From assembly GCA_017745195.1 (NCBI GenBank), contig JAGHZW010000133.1:1-33411 (forward strand): DNA of 33,411 nucleotides. The letters run 5' to 3'. This DNA comes from Pseudoxanthomonas sp. Lineage in GTDB: Bacteria > Pseudomonadota > Gammaproteobacteria > Xanthomonadales > Xanthomonadaceae. Below the pieces are notes generated by a model. It was not told the DNA's origin and did no database searches. It was given only the letters and a program-made list of their open reading frames with translations. Below, piece after piece: positions 16,301 through 24,225 of the stretch. Numbering within the stretch: the first letter of the stretch is position 1; the number at the start of each line of letters is the position of its first letter. Made by a program: the position numbers and the translations under genes.

Positions 16301-16565
16301 CGGCCTGACCCTGGGCATCCATTCGCGCATCGACGAGACCGTCGAGCGGATCGCCTCGCGGGTCAAGGTCGGCAACGTCTACGTCAACCGCAACCAGATC
16401 GGCGCGGTGGTCGGCGTGCAGCCGTTCGGCGGCCAGGGCCTGTCCGGCACCGGCCCCAAGGCCGGCGGCCCGCACTACCTGCCGCGCTTCGCCACCGAGA
16501 AGACGGTGACGGTCAATACCACCGCCGCCGGCGGCAACGCCTCGCTGCTGACCCTGGGCGACTGA
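13362..16565 (+). CDS. putA: Bifunctional proline dehydrogenase / L-glutamate gamma-semialdehyde dehydrogenase
   Basis: PutA oxidises proline to glutamate in two steps, passing electrons through FAD to the quinone pool. The 1067-residue protein opens with a Pro/Ala-rich segment, then a helical arm and the proline dehydrogenase barrel: SYRYSFDMLGEGALT near 220, EHQKLHGMGDDLYAE near 450, and YLVRRLLENGANSSFV near 485 with the substrate-binding arginine pair. The aldehyde dehydrogenase half holds Glu822 (AETGGQNAL) and catalytic Cys856 (AGQRCSAARV). No ribbon-helix-helix repressor domain is recognisable at the N-terminus, so it should be a pure enzyme controlled by a separate factor, plausibly the PAS-AraC protein upstream. 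ATG 13362 lacks a clear Shine-Dalgarno sequence. Confidence 0.96.
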   Translation: MTASPAARPQPAPHAAIPVAPIPATPPALRAAITAAWLRDEATHVRELLLQARQESLVQAEIDALAADLVRRVRARVHDQGAIEAFMRQYDLGSEEGVLLMCVAEALLRIPDQETADKLIRDKLGDADWEKHLGQSESVLVNASTWGLMLTGKLVNLNDLTRHDVPGAFKRLVGRVGEPVVRLAVRQAMRIMGHQFVMGRTIGEALSRSKKGENASYRYSFDMLGEGALTMKDARRYLQAYRDAIHAIGRSGNYVGSDVFAAPSISIKLSALFPRYEHAKRERVLAELAPAVLELAQLAKSYGIGYTVDAEESDRLELSLDLIEATFADPSLDGWEGYGLAVQAYQKRAPYVIDFLADLARRVGRRIPVRLVKGAYWDAEIKRAQVEGLPGYPVFTRKQNTDVSYLATARRMFGHGDAIYPMFATHNAQTIAAIRSIAQGRPYEHQKLHGMGDDLYAEVVPTDRLGVPCRVYAPVGSHEDLLPYLVRRLLENGANSSFVNRITDEDVPVAALVQDPVAAVSAFDSIPHPRIPLPRDLYIQQGFDRNNSMGANLADDNELQALAARLNEHAGPWRAAPLVPGALPAGESLAVASPADRRQVIGHWQPADAATVQRALANAVAAQPAWDRTPAASRAAILEHAATLLEQRLPEFMALCVREAGKTLPDSVAEVREAVDFLRYYAAQARRQFGAPEQLPGPTGESNELRLQGRGVFVCISPWNFPLAIFLGQVSAALAAGNSVIAKPAEQTSLIGFAAVKLLHEAGVPADALQFVPGDGATVGAALTSDARVAGVAFTGSTETARAINRALAARDNAPIAVLIAETGGQNALIADSSALPEQLVKDAIGSAFTSAGQRCSAARVLFVQDDIADKVMTMLAGAMAELKVGDPGALATDVGPVIDTDALDVLKAHATRMDQEARHISTVPMDTDLALGTFFAPRAYELSSLSQLQREVFGPVLHVIRWKADQLDAVIDQVNATGYGLTLGIHSRIDETVERIASRVKVGNVYVNRNQIGAVVGVQPFGGQGLSGTGPKAGGPHYLPRFATEKTVTVNTTAAGGNASLLTLGD

Positions 16566-16578
16566 CGCCGCGACCGTG

Positions 16579-16603
16579 GCAGGGCGGGCAGGCCCCGCTC
16601 TGC
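16579..16603. terminator. Stem-loop between convergent putA and glycosyltransferase genes
   Basis: GCAGGGCGGG (16579-16588) pairs with CCCGCTCTGC (16594-16603) as a 10-bp stem with one wobble pair and a 5-base loop. It starts 14 bases after the putA stop. There is no T-tract, so it is a terminator candidate by position and stem strength only. Confidence 0.45.
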
Positions 16604-16644
16604 GGCGGCATGCGCGCGTCGGCGGACCCGCTCGGCCGCGGACG

Positions 16645-18711
16645 CTACTCCAGCCAGGGGTTGCGCAGCGGCGCCAGGCTCGCCGTCGCATCGCCGGCAC
16701 CGCGGATGTCCGCGATCCGTGCCTCGACCTGGCGCCGCACGTCCGGATCCACCGGCACCTTGTCCTGATCCAGGAAGCGCCGGTATGCGCGGATCGCGGC
16801 CGGGCCGTCGCCCAGCCGCACGTAGGCATTGCCCAGCTCGATGCCGCTGGCCATCGACTGCGGTGTCACCGCCACCACTTCTTCGAGCCGCCGCGCGACC
16901 AACGCCCAGTCCTGGCCGCCGTCCTTGTAGATGTACTCGAACACCTCTTCCGAAAGGCTGTCGGCGCGGGTGCGGGGCCGGACCTGCCGGCCCTGCCAGA
17001 CGTCGACGTTGCCGAACGTGGCGACGCGGTGCAGGCCGGCGAAGGCTTCTTCCGGATCCCAGTCCCGCGACGGCCAGCGCAGCCGCATGCTGCGCGGATA
17101 GACGAACCAGCCCTCGTAGATACCCTGCACGTTGTCGTCCTGCAGGCTTTCGACCCGGCGCCGGTAGTTCAGGCGTGCGGCGCGCAGCTGTTCCTCGCCC
17201 ATCCAGTAGCTCGAGTACATCGGCTGGCCGCTGGGCCGGATCACGCGGTCGTGGAATTCGCGGATCTCGGCGAAGCGCTGGCCCAGGTCGAGGCCTTCGT
17301 TGGTGAAGTAGCGATACGCACCGGCGCTGCCGCCGACCAGTTCGTTGTGGTATTCCCAGGCGCGCGGCTCGCGGATGGTCATCGCCAGTGCCGCCACCAG
17401 CAGCGTGGCCGCCGGCGCGCCCCAGCGCCACGAGCGCGCGTGCCAGGCGCGGAACACCGCCGCGCCGGCCAGGATCGCCAGCGCCACCAGCACCGGCATC
17501 GCATGGCGCACGCCGCCCCAGATCGCACCCGAGCCCACCAGCGCCAGCAGGTGGAACGCGCTCGCCCCCAGCACCGTCGCCAGCGTCCAGCGCGCGGCCG
17601 GCGCGAGTGGCGCGCGCCACAAGGCAAGCAGGCCAAGCATGCCCAACAGCAACAGTGCCAATGGCACCTTGGCGACGATGATCGCCGGCCAGCTGAACCA
17701 GGGCGGGTCGCCGCGCCAGGTCCGGCCCCAGACGAAATGCTCGCTGATCGCGCGCCCCTCGACCCCAGTGCGCACGGTGTCCGCCAGTCCCCACAGGTAG
17801 CTGCGCGGCAGCAGCTGCCAGCGGTCGGCGAAGGCGATGCCTTCGCGCCAGTGGACGCTGTTGATCTCGGCGAGCTTGCCCGCCAGGTCGCGATTGAAGC
17901 CGTCGCTGCCGTCGGTACCGGCATGGAAGTGGAATCCGTACTGCGCCCACAGCACGACCACCGCCAGCAGCAGCGCGGCCGCCAGTTTCGCCAGCCGCAC
18001 GGCCACCCCGCTGATTCCCTGCACGCGCCAGGCCGACAGCGCCGCCACGCCCAGCACCGCCACGATGCCGCCGATCCCGGCCAGCGCCGAATGTTTCGCG
18101 CCGAGCGCCAGGCCCAGGGCCACGCCCAGCCCGGCCACCCAACGCCAGCGCCAGCCGGCGGCAAGCAGCCCGGCGCAAACCGCCGCGACCATCAGGGCCA
18201 GCGCCAGCGGCAGGTCGGTCATCACCACCGGCAGATGCGCGGCGACGGTCGGCTCGATCGCCAGGAACGCCAGCGTGCCCGCCGCCCAGGCCAGGCCGAA
18301 GGCGCGCCACAGCAGCAGGCCCAGCGCCATCAGCAGCGCCGCATGCAGCGACCACATCGCCACGCGCGCGCGTTGCTGCGCGGCGGCTGCGTCGTTGTCG
18401 TAGAACATCGTCTCCTCGACCATGTCCCGTTCCTGCATCTTCTCGCTCAACGGCGCGGCCGGGCGCAGGCTGAAGCCGGCCGGCATCGCCATCCCGACCC
18501 AGCGTTTGGCCAGCGGCGGATGCTCGGGGTTGAGCCGGTAGTCGCCGGTGCGCGCGTAGGACACGCCGGCGACGATGTGCCATGGCTCGTCGACGGTGAA
18601 GCCGTCCAGGCGCGTGCCGTGGTGCGAGCGCAGCACGGCCAGCAGCACCAGCGCCAGCAGGAGCAGCAGGCCTCCCAGGCGCGCGCGGCGGTGGCGGCGG
18701 GATGGCGGCAT
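16645..18711 (-). CDS. GT39/PMT-like membrane glycosyltransferase with C-terminal TPR-like region
   Basis: A 688-residue protein with a basic N-terminus and about ten or more membrane helices in the first 450 residues. Just after the first helix, GFTVDEPWHIVAGVSYA (Asp41, Glu42) resembles the catalytic acidic motif in the first periplasmic loop of protein mannosyltransferase/ArnT-type enzymes that use polyprenyl-phosphate sugars. RLNPEHPPLAKRWVG and HLPVVMTDLPLAL are also typical of that superfamily. The C-terminal third is soluble and ends with a TPR-like helix pair (GIELGNAYVRLGDGPAAIRAYRRFL). Acceptor and sugar are unknown. ATG 18711 places the first helix correctly; longer in-frame starts would run into the divergent promoter region. 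Confidence 0.75.
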   Translation of the reverse strand: MPPSRRHRRARLGGLLLLLALVLLAVLRSHHGTRLDGFTVDEPWHIVAGVSYARTGDYRLNPEHPPLAKRWVGMAMPAGFSLRPAAPLSEKMQERDMVEETMFYDNDAAAAQQRARVAMWSLHAALLMALGLLLWRAFGLAWAAGTLAFLAIEPTVAAHLPVVMTDLPLALALMVAAVCAGLLAAGWRWRWVAGLGVALGLALGAKHSALAGIGGIVAVLGVAALSAWRVQGISGVAVRLAKLAAALLLAVVVLWAQYGFHFHAGTDGSDGFNRDLAGKLAEINSVHWREGIAFADRWQLLPRSYLWGLADTVRTGVEGRAISEHFVWGRTWRGDPPWFSWPAIIVAKVPLALLLLGMLGLLALWRAPLAPAARWTLATVLGASAFHLLALVGSGAIWGGVRHAMPVLVALAILAGAAVFRAWHARSWRWGAPAATLLVAALAMTIREPRAWEYHNELVGGSAGAYRYFTNEGLDLGQRFAEIREFHDRVIRPSGQPMYSSYWMGEEQLRAARLNYRRRVESLQDDNVQGIYEGWFVYPRSMRLRWPSRDWDPEEAFAGLHRVATFGNVDVWQGRQVRPRTRADSLSEEVFEYIYKDGGQDWALVARRLEEVVAVTPQSMASGIELGNAYVRLGDGPAAIRAYRRFLDQDKVPVDPDVRRQVEARIADIRGAGDATASLAPLRNPWLE

Positions 18712-18850
18712 GTGCGTGGACCCTGGCATTCCTGGCCCAACGCCGGGCCTGTCCGGATCCGGCCACTGCCGGCGCTGCGGCCGCGGGATGGAAACGACCT
18801 GCGCCGATGCCGCATAGTCGCCGCGACGGTAGTGCCTGCCAGGGAGGCGG

Positions 18851-20002
18851 ATGACCACCGATTTCTACAATCTCCTGCTCACCGACTGCGCGCTGGCATT
18901 GATCCTGCTGGCCCTGTTCTGGTACGTGTCGCGGGTGTCGCGCGGGGTCCGCGGCATCGCTTCGTGGGGCGTGGGCCATTTCTTCTATTCGGTGGGCGCT
19001 GCGGCGCTCGACGGCACCGCGACCGGGCTTGAGCGCGCCGGCTCGGCCACGGCCACCACGCTGGTGGCGGCGGTCGGCGGCATGCTGGCGTGCGGCGGGC
19101 TGGCGGTGCTGGCCGGCGCGGCGATCAAGTTCGCGCAGCAGCGCCCGCTGCGGCCGGCCGAATGGCTGCTGGTACCGGTGCTGGTGGCGCTGTCGGCGCT
19201 GGCCTGGCTGGCCGGCGATGCGATCGACGGCCAGGGGGCGGCGATGAGCCTGGCCGAGCTGGTCATGCTGGCGGTGATGCTCTGGCAGATGCGGCGGCTG
19301 GACGTGCCGCCGCAACGCGTGCCGGCGCGGCTGGTGATGCTCGGCTGCGCGGTGCTGGCCTTCCTCTACGGCCGCGACCTGCTGCACGCCTTCACCGGCC
19401 GCTACGGGCCCAACGACGCCTGGGTCAACGTCGACCTGTCGACCTGGTACCTGATCAACTTCTGCATGCTGATGCTGGCCAGTTTCCGCGCCGCCGAATC
19501 GCTGCGGCAGACCGCGATGCTCGACCCGCTCACCGGCACGCTCAACCGCCGCGGCCTGTTCGCGCGGCTCGACCCGGACCTGGAACGGCTGACCCGCGAC
19601 GGCCAGCTGGCGGTGATCGCGCTGGACCTGGACCACTTCAAGCGGGTCAACGACCGCTACGGACACGCGATCGGCGACCTGGTCCTGCAGAAGCTCAGTG
19701 ACACCATCCGCAGCCAGTCCCGCGAGCACGACGTGTTCGCGCGCACCGGTGGCGAGGAGTTCGTGATCGTGGTGACCGGACCGGATGCGTGCAACGCGCC
19801 GCAGCTGGCCGAACGCATCCGCGTTTCGCTGGCGACCATGCGCCTGGATCCGCCGTCGCCACCAGTGCGGGTCACCGCCAGCCTGGGCGTGTCGCTGTCG
19901 AACCGGCCGATGCCGCTGTCGATGCTGATGCGCGGCGCCGACGAGGCGCTGTACACGGCCAAGCGCGCCGGCCGCGACTGCGTGGTGACGCACACGCTCT
20001 GA
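18851..20002 (+). CDS. Membrane-bound diguanylate cyclase (GGDEF)
   Basis: It makes cyclic di-GMP from two GTP. The 383-residue protein has an N-terminal part with about six or seven hydrophobic helices (residues 1-215) serving as an unknown sensor, followed by a GGDEF domain: DPLTGTLNRRGLF, ALDLDHFKRVNDRYGHAIGD, and the active-site loop GGEEF at 300-304. An inhibitory-site RxxD (Arg291 to Asp294, REHD) lies five residues before the loop, so product feedback is expected. The catalytic residues look intact. A ribosome binding site, GGGAGG, is close to the ATG. No EAL or HD-GYP domain is attached. It is divergent from the glycosyltransferase; a link to surface polysaccharide is only a guess. 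Confidence 0.93.
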   Translation: MTTDFYNLLLTDCALALILLALFWYVSRVSRGVRGIASWGVGHFFYSVGAAALDGTATGLERAGSATATTLVAAVGGMLACGGLAVLAGAAIKFAQQRPLRPAEWLLVPVLVALSALAWLAGDAIDGQGAAMSLAELVMLAVMLWQMRRLDVPPQRVPARLVMLGCAVLAFLYGRDLLHAFTGRYGPNDAWVNVDLSTWYLINFCMLMLASFRAAESLRQTAMLDPLTGTLNRRGLFARLDPDLERLTRDGQLAVIALDLDHFKRVNDRYGHAIGDLVLQKLSDTIRSQSREHDVFARTGGEEFVIVVTGPDACNAPQLAERIRVSLATMRLDPPSPPVRVTASLGVSLSNRPMPLSMLMRGADEALYTAKRAGRDCVVTHTL

Positions 20003-20012
20003 ACGCCGCGAC

Positions 20013-20052
20013 GGGCGCGCCGACGGGGCGCGGTGCACGGCCAGGCGCGCCC
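20013..20052. terminator. Inverted repeat between convergent cyclase and tyrS
   Basis: GGGCGCGCC (20013-20021) and GGCGCGCCC (20044-20052) are perfect inverted repeats around a 22-base GC-rich loop in the 65-base convergent gap. A transcription-ending role is plausible from position; there is no T-tract. Confidence 0.35.
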
Positions 20053-20067
20053 GCGGCGCGCGACGGA

Positions 20068-21315
20068 TCAGCCGACGACGAGGCGCACGCGGGCGAAGTT
20101 GCGCTTGCCGACCTGCAGCACGCCCTCGAAGCCGGGCGCGAACGTGGTCGCCGGATCCTCGACCACCGCGCCCTCGACCTTCACCGCGCGCTCCTTGAGC
20201 TTGCGGTTGGCCTCCGAGTTGGACGGGGTGATCCCGGCGGCGGTGAGCAGCGCGGCGATGCGGATGCCTTCGGCCGGCACCGCCACGTCCTGCAGCGGCA
20301 GCGCCGAGGTGTCGCCCTGGCCGGTGACCACGGCGTGCCAGCCGGCGATGGCCTGCTCGGCCGCGGCGGCGTCGTGGAAGCGCGTGGCCAGCTCGCGCGC
20401 CAGGCGCAGCTTCACTTCGCGCGGATTGAGCGCGCCCGACTCCACCTCGGCCTTCAGTTTCGCCGCCTCGGCCACCGAGATGTCGAAGCTGAGCAGGTCG
20501 ATCCAGCGCCAGGTCAGTTCGTCGCCGATCTTCATCGTCTTGGTCACGATGTCGATCGCCGGCTCGCTGATGCCGATGTAGTTGCCCAGCGACTTGCTCA
20601 TCTTGTTGACGCCATCCAGGCCTTCCAGCAGCGGCATGGTCAGCACGATCTGCGGCTTCTGCCCGTAATGCTCCTGCAGGCCGCGGCCCATCAGCAGGTT
20701 GAACTTCTGATCGGTGCCGCCGAGCTCGACGTCGGCCTGCAGCGCCACCGAGTCGTAGCCCTGCACCAGCGGGTAGAGGAACTCGTGGATGGCGATCGAC
20801 TGCTGCGCAGCGTAGCGCTTGGCGAAGTCGTCGCGCTCGAGCATGCGCGCCACGGTGTGCTGGCCGGCCAGGCGGATCATGTCGGCCGCGGCCATCTTGC
20901 CGAACCACTCGCTGTTGAAGCGCACCTCGGTGCGCTCGCGGTCGAGCACCTTGAACACCTGCTCCTCGTAGGTGCGGGCGTTGGCCAGCACGTCCTCGCG
21001 GGTCAGCGGCTTGCGGGTGACGTTCTTGCCGGTCGGGTCACCGATCATTCCGGTGAAGTCGCCGATCAGGAAGATCACCTGGTGGCCCAGGTCCTGGAAC
21101 TGCCGCATCTTGTTGAGCAGCACGGTGTGGCCGATATGCAGGTCCGGCGCGGTCGGGTCGAAGCCGGCCTTGATCCGCAACGGCCGGCCGCCCGCTTTCG
21201 TCGATTCGGCAAGCCTGGCCTCCAGTTCCTCCCGCTTGAGGACCTCGTCGGCGCCGCGGCCGATCAGGGCAAGGGATTCTTCAACGGACGGCGACTTGGC
21301 ATCAGGGGAAAACAC
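20068..21315 (-). CDS. tyrS: Tyrosyl-tRNA synthetase
   Basis: Charges tRNA-Tyr with tyrosine. The 415-residue class I synthetase has the HIGH motif ([11 protein letters not shown], about 60-63) and the KMSKS motif ([14 protein letters not shown], about 238-242), with [13 protein letters not shown] in between. The C-terminal 60 residues form an S4-like RNA-binding domain ([19 protein letters not shown]). The KMSKS spelling and length fit the TyrZ-type branch found in xanthomonads. I chose GTG 21315 because GGAG lies 6 bases upstream; GTG 21327 would add four residues without a ribosome binding site. It is divergent from the M23 peptidase gene. Confidence 0.96.
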   Translation of the reverse strand: MFSPDAKSPSVEESLALIGRGADEVLKREELEARLAESTKAGGRPLRIKAGFDPTAPDLHIGHTVLLNKMRQFQDLGHQVIFLIGDFTGMIGDPTGKNVTRKPLTREDVLANARTYEEQVFKVLDRERTEVRFNSEWFGKMAAADMIRLAGQHTVARMLERDDFAKRYAAQQSIAIHEFLYPLVQGYDSVALQADVELGGTDQKFNLLMGRGLQEHYGQKPQIVLTMPLLEGLDGVNKMSKSLGNYIGISEPAIDIVTKTMKIGDELTWRWIDLLSFDISVAEAAKLKAEVESGALNPREVKLRLARELATRFHDAAAAEQAIAGWHAVVTGQGDTSALPLQDVAVPAEGIRIAALLTAAGITPSNSEANRKLKERAVKVEGAVVEDPATTFAPGFEGVLQVGKRNFARVRLVVG

Positions 21316-21410
21316 GACCGGCTCCACAATTCGGGCAATGACAAACTTGAATGAAATGTTACGTGCGGGTTAACCGGAAAGCCAGCGAAAAGTTCAGCCT
21401 CTTCAATGGT

Positions 21411-21439
21411 TTGACGCACTAGTTTCAGGTGACTATGGT
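21411..21439 (+). promoter_or_regulatory. Sigma-70-type promoter for the M23 peptidase gene
   Basis: TTGACG (21411-21416), a 17-base spacer and TATGGT (21434-21439) form a good -35/-10 pair, 47 bases before the ATG at 21487. It is the best-matching promoter in the window. Confidence 0.65.
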
Positions 21440-21486
21440 ACCCGCCAGTGGGCCGCACTCCGGGGTCCCGTGAAGGAAGTCAAGCG

Positions 21487-22902
21487 ATGCCCATCCCCGA
21501 CCACGGCCGCGTCCGCAAGCAGCAGTTCCACGACCGCCTCGGCATCCTTCACCACAGTTACCTGCATCGCAAGCTGAAGGAACGGTTCCCCGCCGCCTTC
21601 AACACCCGCTGGACCCGTCGCCACTGGCTGCATGCCAGCCTGTTCGCGACCCTCGGCGCGCTGCTGGCCACCATTGTTCCCGGCTTCTCCTCCCAGCTGC
21701 AGCCGACCTCGCTGACCCAGGCGACGCTGCCGTTGCAGCTGCCCCCGCTGACCGTCCACTCGGCCGGCGCGGCCGAGGGCAGTTACTGGGATGTGGTCCA
21801 GGTCGAACGCGGCCAGACCCTGGGCCAGCTGTTCGAGGAAATCGGCGCGCCGGCGGCGACCATGCACCGGATCCTCGAGAACCCGGCCAACCGCGAGGCG
21901 CTGACCCGCCTGCGCCCGGGCGCCGAGATCGCATTCCGCCACGACGAACACGGCGCGCTGCGCGGCTTCCGCTTCGATCGCAGCCCGACCGAGCGGGTCG
22001 AACTGGACCTGCAGGGCGAAGCGATCCACGAGAAGGTGCTCGAGCGCGCCACCACCACCCGCGTGGCGGTGACCAGCGCCGAGATCGACCATTCGCTGTA
22101 CGCCGCCGGGCGCAAGGCGGGGCTGAGCCCGGCCGCGATCGCGGTGATGACCGACGACATCTTCAAGTACGACATCGACTTCAAGGACGTGCAGCCCGGC
22201 GACCGCTTCAGCGCGGTGGTCGAGGAGACCTGGCGCGAGGGCGAGCTGGTCGGCACCGGCAAGATCCTCGCCGCCACCTTCAGCACCGACGGCAAGACCT
22301 ATACCGGCTTCCGCTACGAGCGCAACGGCAAGACCGAGTACTTCACCGCCGACGGCCGGCCGCTGAAGAAGAGCTTCATCCGCATGCCGATCCCGTACGC
22401 GCGCCTGTCTTCGACCTTCGGCTCGCGCCGGCATCCGGTGCTGGGCACGATGCGCATGCACAAGGGCGTGGACTACGCCGCCGGCACCGGCACCCCGATC
22501 ATGGCTGCCGGCGACGCGCGCGTCGCCTTCGTCGGCCAGCAGCGCGGCTACGGCAACGTGGTGATCCTCGATCACGGCCGCGGCTACACCACGCTGTACG
22601 CGCACATGTCGCGCTTCGGCAAGGAGCGCAAGGGCCAGCAGGTCGCGCAGGGCACGGTGATCGGCTACGTCGGCTCCACCGGCCTGGCCACCGGCCCGCA
22701 CCTGCACTACGAATTCCGCGTCAACGGCGTGCACCGCAATCCGCTGTCGGTGACCATGCCGCCGCCGGAACCGCTGAAGGGCGCCGACCTGGTCGCGTTC
22801 CGCGCGGCAACCGCACCGGCCCTGGCGCGGATGGAATCGATGGAAAAGATGATGTTCGCCCAGGCCGACTCGGCCAAGGCGAAGAAGGACAAGCGCGGCT
22901 GA
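21487..22902 (+). CDS. M23 family murein endopeptidase (MepM-like)
   Basis: Cuts peptide cross-links in peptidoglycan, allowing wall growth. The 471-residue protein has a basic cytoplasmic start, one membrane helix (about 46-66, LHASLFATLGALLATIVPG), then a LysM/OapA-like region (SYWDVVQVERGQTLGQLFEEIG), a linker domain, and the LytM zinc domain: HKGVDYAA (His325, Asp329) and PHLHYEFRVNG (His405, His407). All zinc and catalytic residues are present, so it should be active, unlike degenerate EnvC or NlpD types. AAGGAAG lies just upstream of ATG 21487. anmK follows 71 bases later, coupling wall cutting to recycling. Confidence 0.94.
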   Translation: MPIPDHGRVRKQQFHDRLGILHHSYLHRKLKERFPAAFNTRWTRRHWLHASLFATLGALLATIVPGFSSQLQPTSLTQATLPLQLPPLTVHSAGAAEGSYWDVVQVERGQTLGQLFEEIGAPAATMHRILENPANREALTRLRPGAEIAFRHDEHGALRGFRFDRSPTERVELDLQGEAIHEKVLERATTTRVAVTSAEIDHSLYAAGRKAGLSPAAIAVMTDDIFKYDIDFKDVQPGDRFSAVVEETWREGELVGTGKILAATFSTDGKTYTGFRYERNGKTEYFTADGRPLKKSFIRMPIPYARLSSTFGSRRHPVLGTMRMHKGVDYAAGTGTPIMAAGDARVAFVGQQRGYGNVVILDHGRGYTTLYAHMSRFGKERKGQQVAQGTVIGYVGSTGLATGPHLHYEFRVNGVHRNPLSVTMPPPEPLKGADLVAFRAATAPALARMESMEKMMFAQADSAKAKKDKRG

Positions 22903-22973
22903 GCCCGCGTCCGGATACGGTGGTGCCCTCGCGCCGCCTCGCCGCGCAGCGCCGTCCCGGTTAACCTGCGCGG

Positions 22974-24116
22974 ATGCCGCACCTCTTCCTTGGCCTGATT
23001 TCCGGCACCAGTGCCGACGGCATCGATGCCGCGCTGGTCGAATTCCCCGACCCCGGTTCCGCGCATGGCCTGCGCCTGCGCGCCGCGCATGTGCATCCGT
23101 GGACGCCGACGCTGCGCGAACGGCTGGTCGCGCTGGGCCAGGGCGGTGCGCTGGCCTCGCTGGACGAGCTCGGCCATCTCGACGTGCAGGTCGCGCAGGC
23201 CTTCGCCGACGCCGCCTGCACGCTGCTGGACCAGGCCGGCGTCGCCCCGTCGCAGGTCGCCGCCATCGGCTCGCACGGCCAGACCGTGCGCCACCGCCCG
23301 CATGGCGAGGCGCCGTTCACCCTGCAGATCGGCGACGGCAACGTGATCGCCGAGCGCACCGGAATTGCCGTGGTCGCCGATTTCCGTCGCCGCGATGTCG
23401 CCGCCGGCGGCCAGGGCGCGCCGCTGGTGCCGGCCTTCCACGCCGCGCTGCTGCACGCCGCCGACGAGGACCGCGCGGTGCTCAACCTCGGCGGGATCGG
23501 CAACTACACCCTGCTTCCGCGAGGCGCGCACCCCGGGTCGCCCGGTCCGGGACAGGCCGTTCGCGGCTTCGACACCGGGCCGGCCAACGCGCTGCTCGAT
23601 GCCTGGTGTTTCCACCACACCGGTGCGGCGTTCGATGCCGACGGTGCGTTCGCGGCGAGCGGCCAGGTCGACGAGGCGCTGCTGGCGCGCCTGCTCGAAG
23701 AGCCGTGGTTCGCGTTGCCGCCGCCCAAGAGCACCGGCCGCGAACAGTTCCACCTGGACTGGGTGCGCTCGAAGCTGCGCGGCGGCGAAGCCGCGGCCGA
23801 CGTGCAGGCGACCCTGCTCGAGCTGAGCGCGGCCACCGTCGCCGACGCCCTGCACGCGCAGCAGCCGGGCACGACCCGGGTCATCGCCTGCGGGGGTGGC
23901 GTGCGCAATCCACCGCTGATGCAGCGCATTGCCACGCGCCTGCCGGGGGTGACGATCGAATCGTCCGCGGCGCACGGGCTGGATCCTGACTTCGTCGAGG
24001 CGATGGCCTTCGCCTGGCTGGCGCGCGAATGCCTGGCTGGGCGCCCCGGCAACCTGCCCGCGGTCACCGGCGCGCGTGGTCCGCGAGTGCTGGGCGTGGT
24101 GCATCCGGCGACGTGA
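22974..24116 (+). CDS. anmK: Anhydro-N-acetylmuramic acid kinase
   Basis: Phosphorylates and opens 1,6-anhydro-MurNAc to MurNAc-6-phosphate during cell-wall recycling. The 380-residue cytosolic protein begins [22 protein letters not shown], the family signature, and continues with [45 protein letters not shown] and [10 protein letters not shown]. Near the end it has [15 protein letters not shown]. Length is near the usual 370. It follows the M23 peptidase on the same strand; the AmpG-like importer of its substrate pathway is in the same window at 31.9-33.2 kb. Confidence 0.97.
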   Translation: MPHLFLGLISGTSADGIDAALVEFPDPGSAHGLRLRAAHVHPWTPTLRERLVALGQGGALASLDELGHLDVQVAQAFADAACTLLDQAGVAPSQVAAIGSHGQTVRHRPHGEAPFTLQIGDGNVIAERTGIAVVADFRRRDVAAGGQGAPLVPAFHAALLHAADEDRAVLNLGGIGNYTLLPRGAHPGSPGPGQAVRGFDTGPANALLDAWCFHHTGAAFDADGAFAASGQVDEALLARLLEEPWFALPPPKSTGREQFHLDWVRSKLRGGEAAADVQATLLELSAATVADALHAQQPGTTRVIACGGGVRNPPLMQRIATRLPGVTIESSAAHGLDPDFVEAMAFAWLARECLAGRPGNLPAVTGARGPRVLGVVHPAT

Positions 24117-24170
24117 AGCGCCGCACCCGATCGTTCATGCCAGCTGACGGAACGACCCGGAACGCCGCAA

Positions 24171-24201
24171 CGGAAAATCCGCTCGATGAGCGGATTTTCC
24201 G
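24171..24201. terminator. Bidirectional intrinsic terminator between anmK and the TonB receptor
   Basis: CGGAAAATCCGCTC (24171-24184) and GAGCGGATTTTCCG (24188-24201) form a perfect 14-bp inverted repeat around three bases. The A-run and T-run inside the arms give a T-stretch on either strand. It sits 54 bases after anmK and 24 bases after the receptor stop. Confidence 0.85.
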
Positions 24202-24225
24202 GTTGCCTGTCGAAGCGGTGCAGCC

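Noticed and set aside
13269-16829. A very long open frame on the strand opposite putA
   Set aside because: It mirrors putA codon structure, is rich in His/Arg/Gln/Gly without any domain, and arises because high-GC genes leave the opposite strand free of stops.
16475-20908. A giant reverse open frame spanning the glycosyltransferase, cyclase and part of tyrS
   Set aside because: It crosses several well-identified genes in the wrong frame and shows no recognisable domain; an artefact of base composition.
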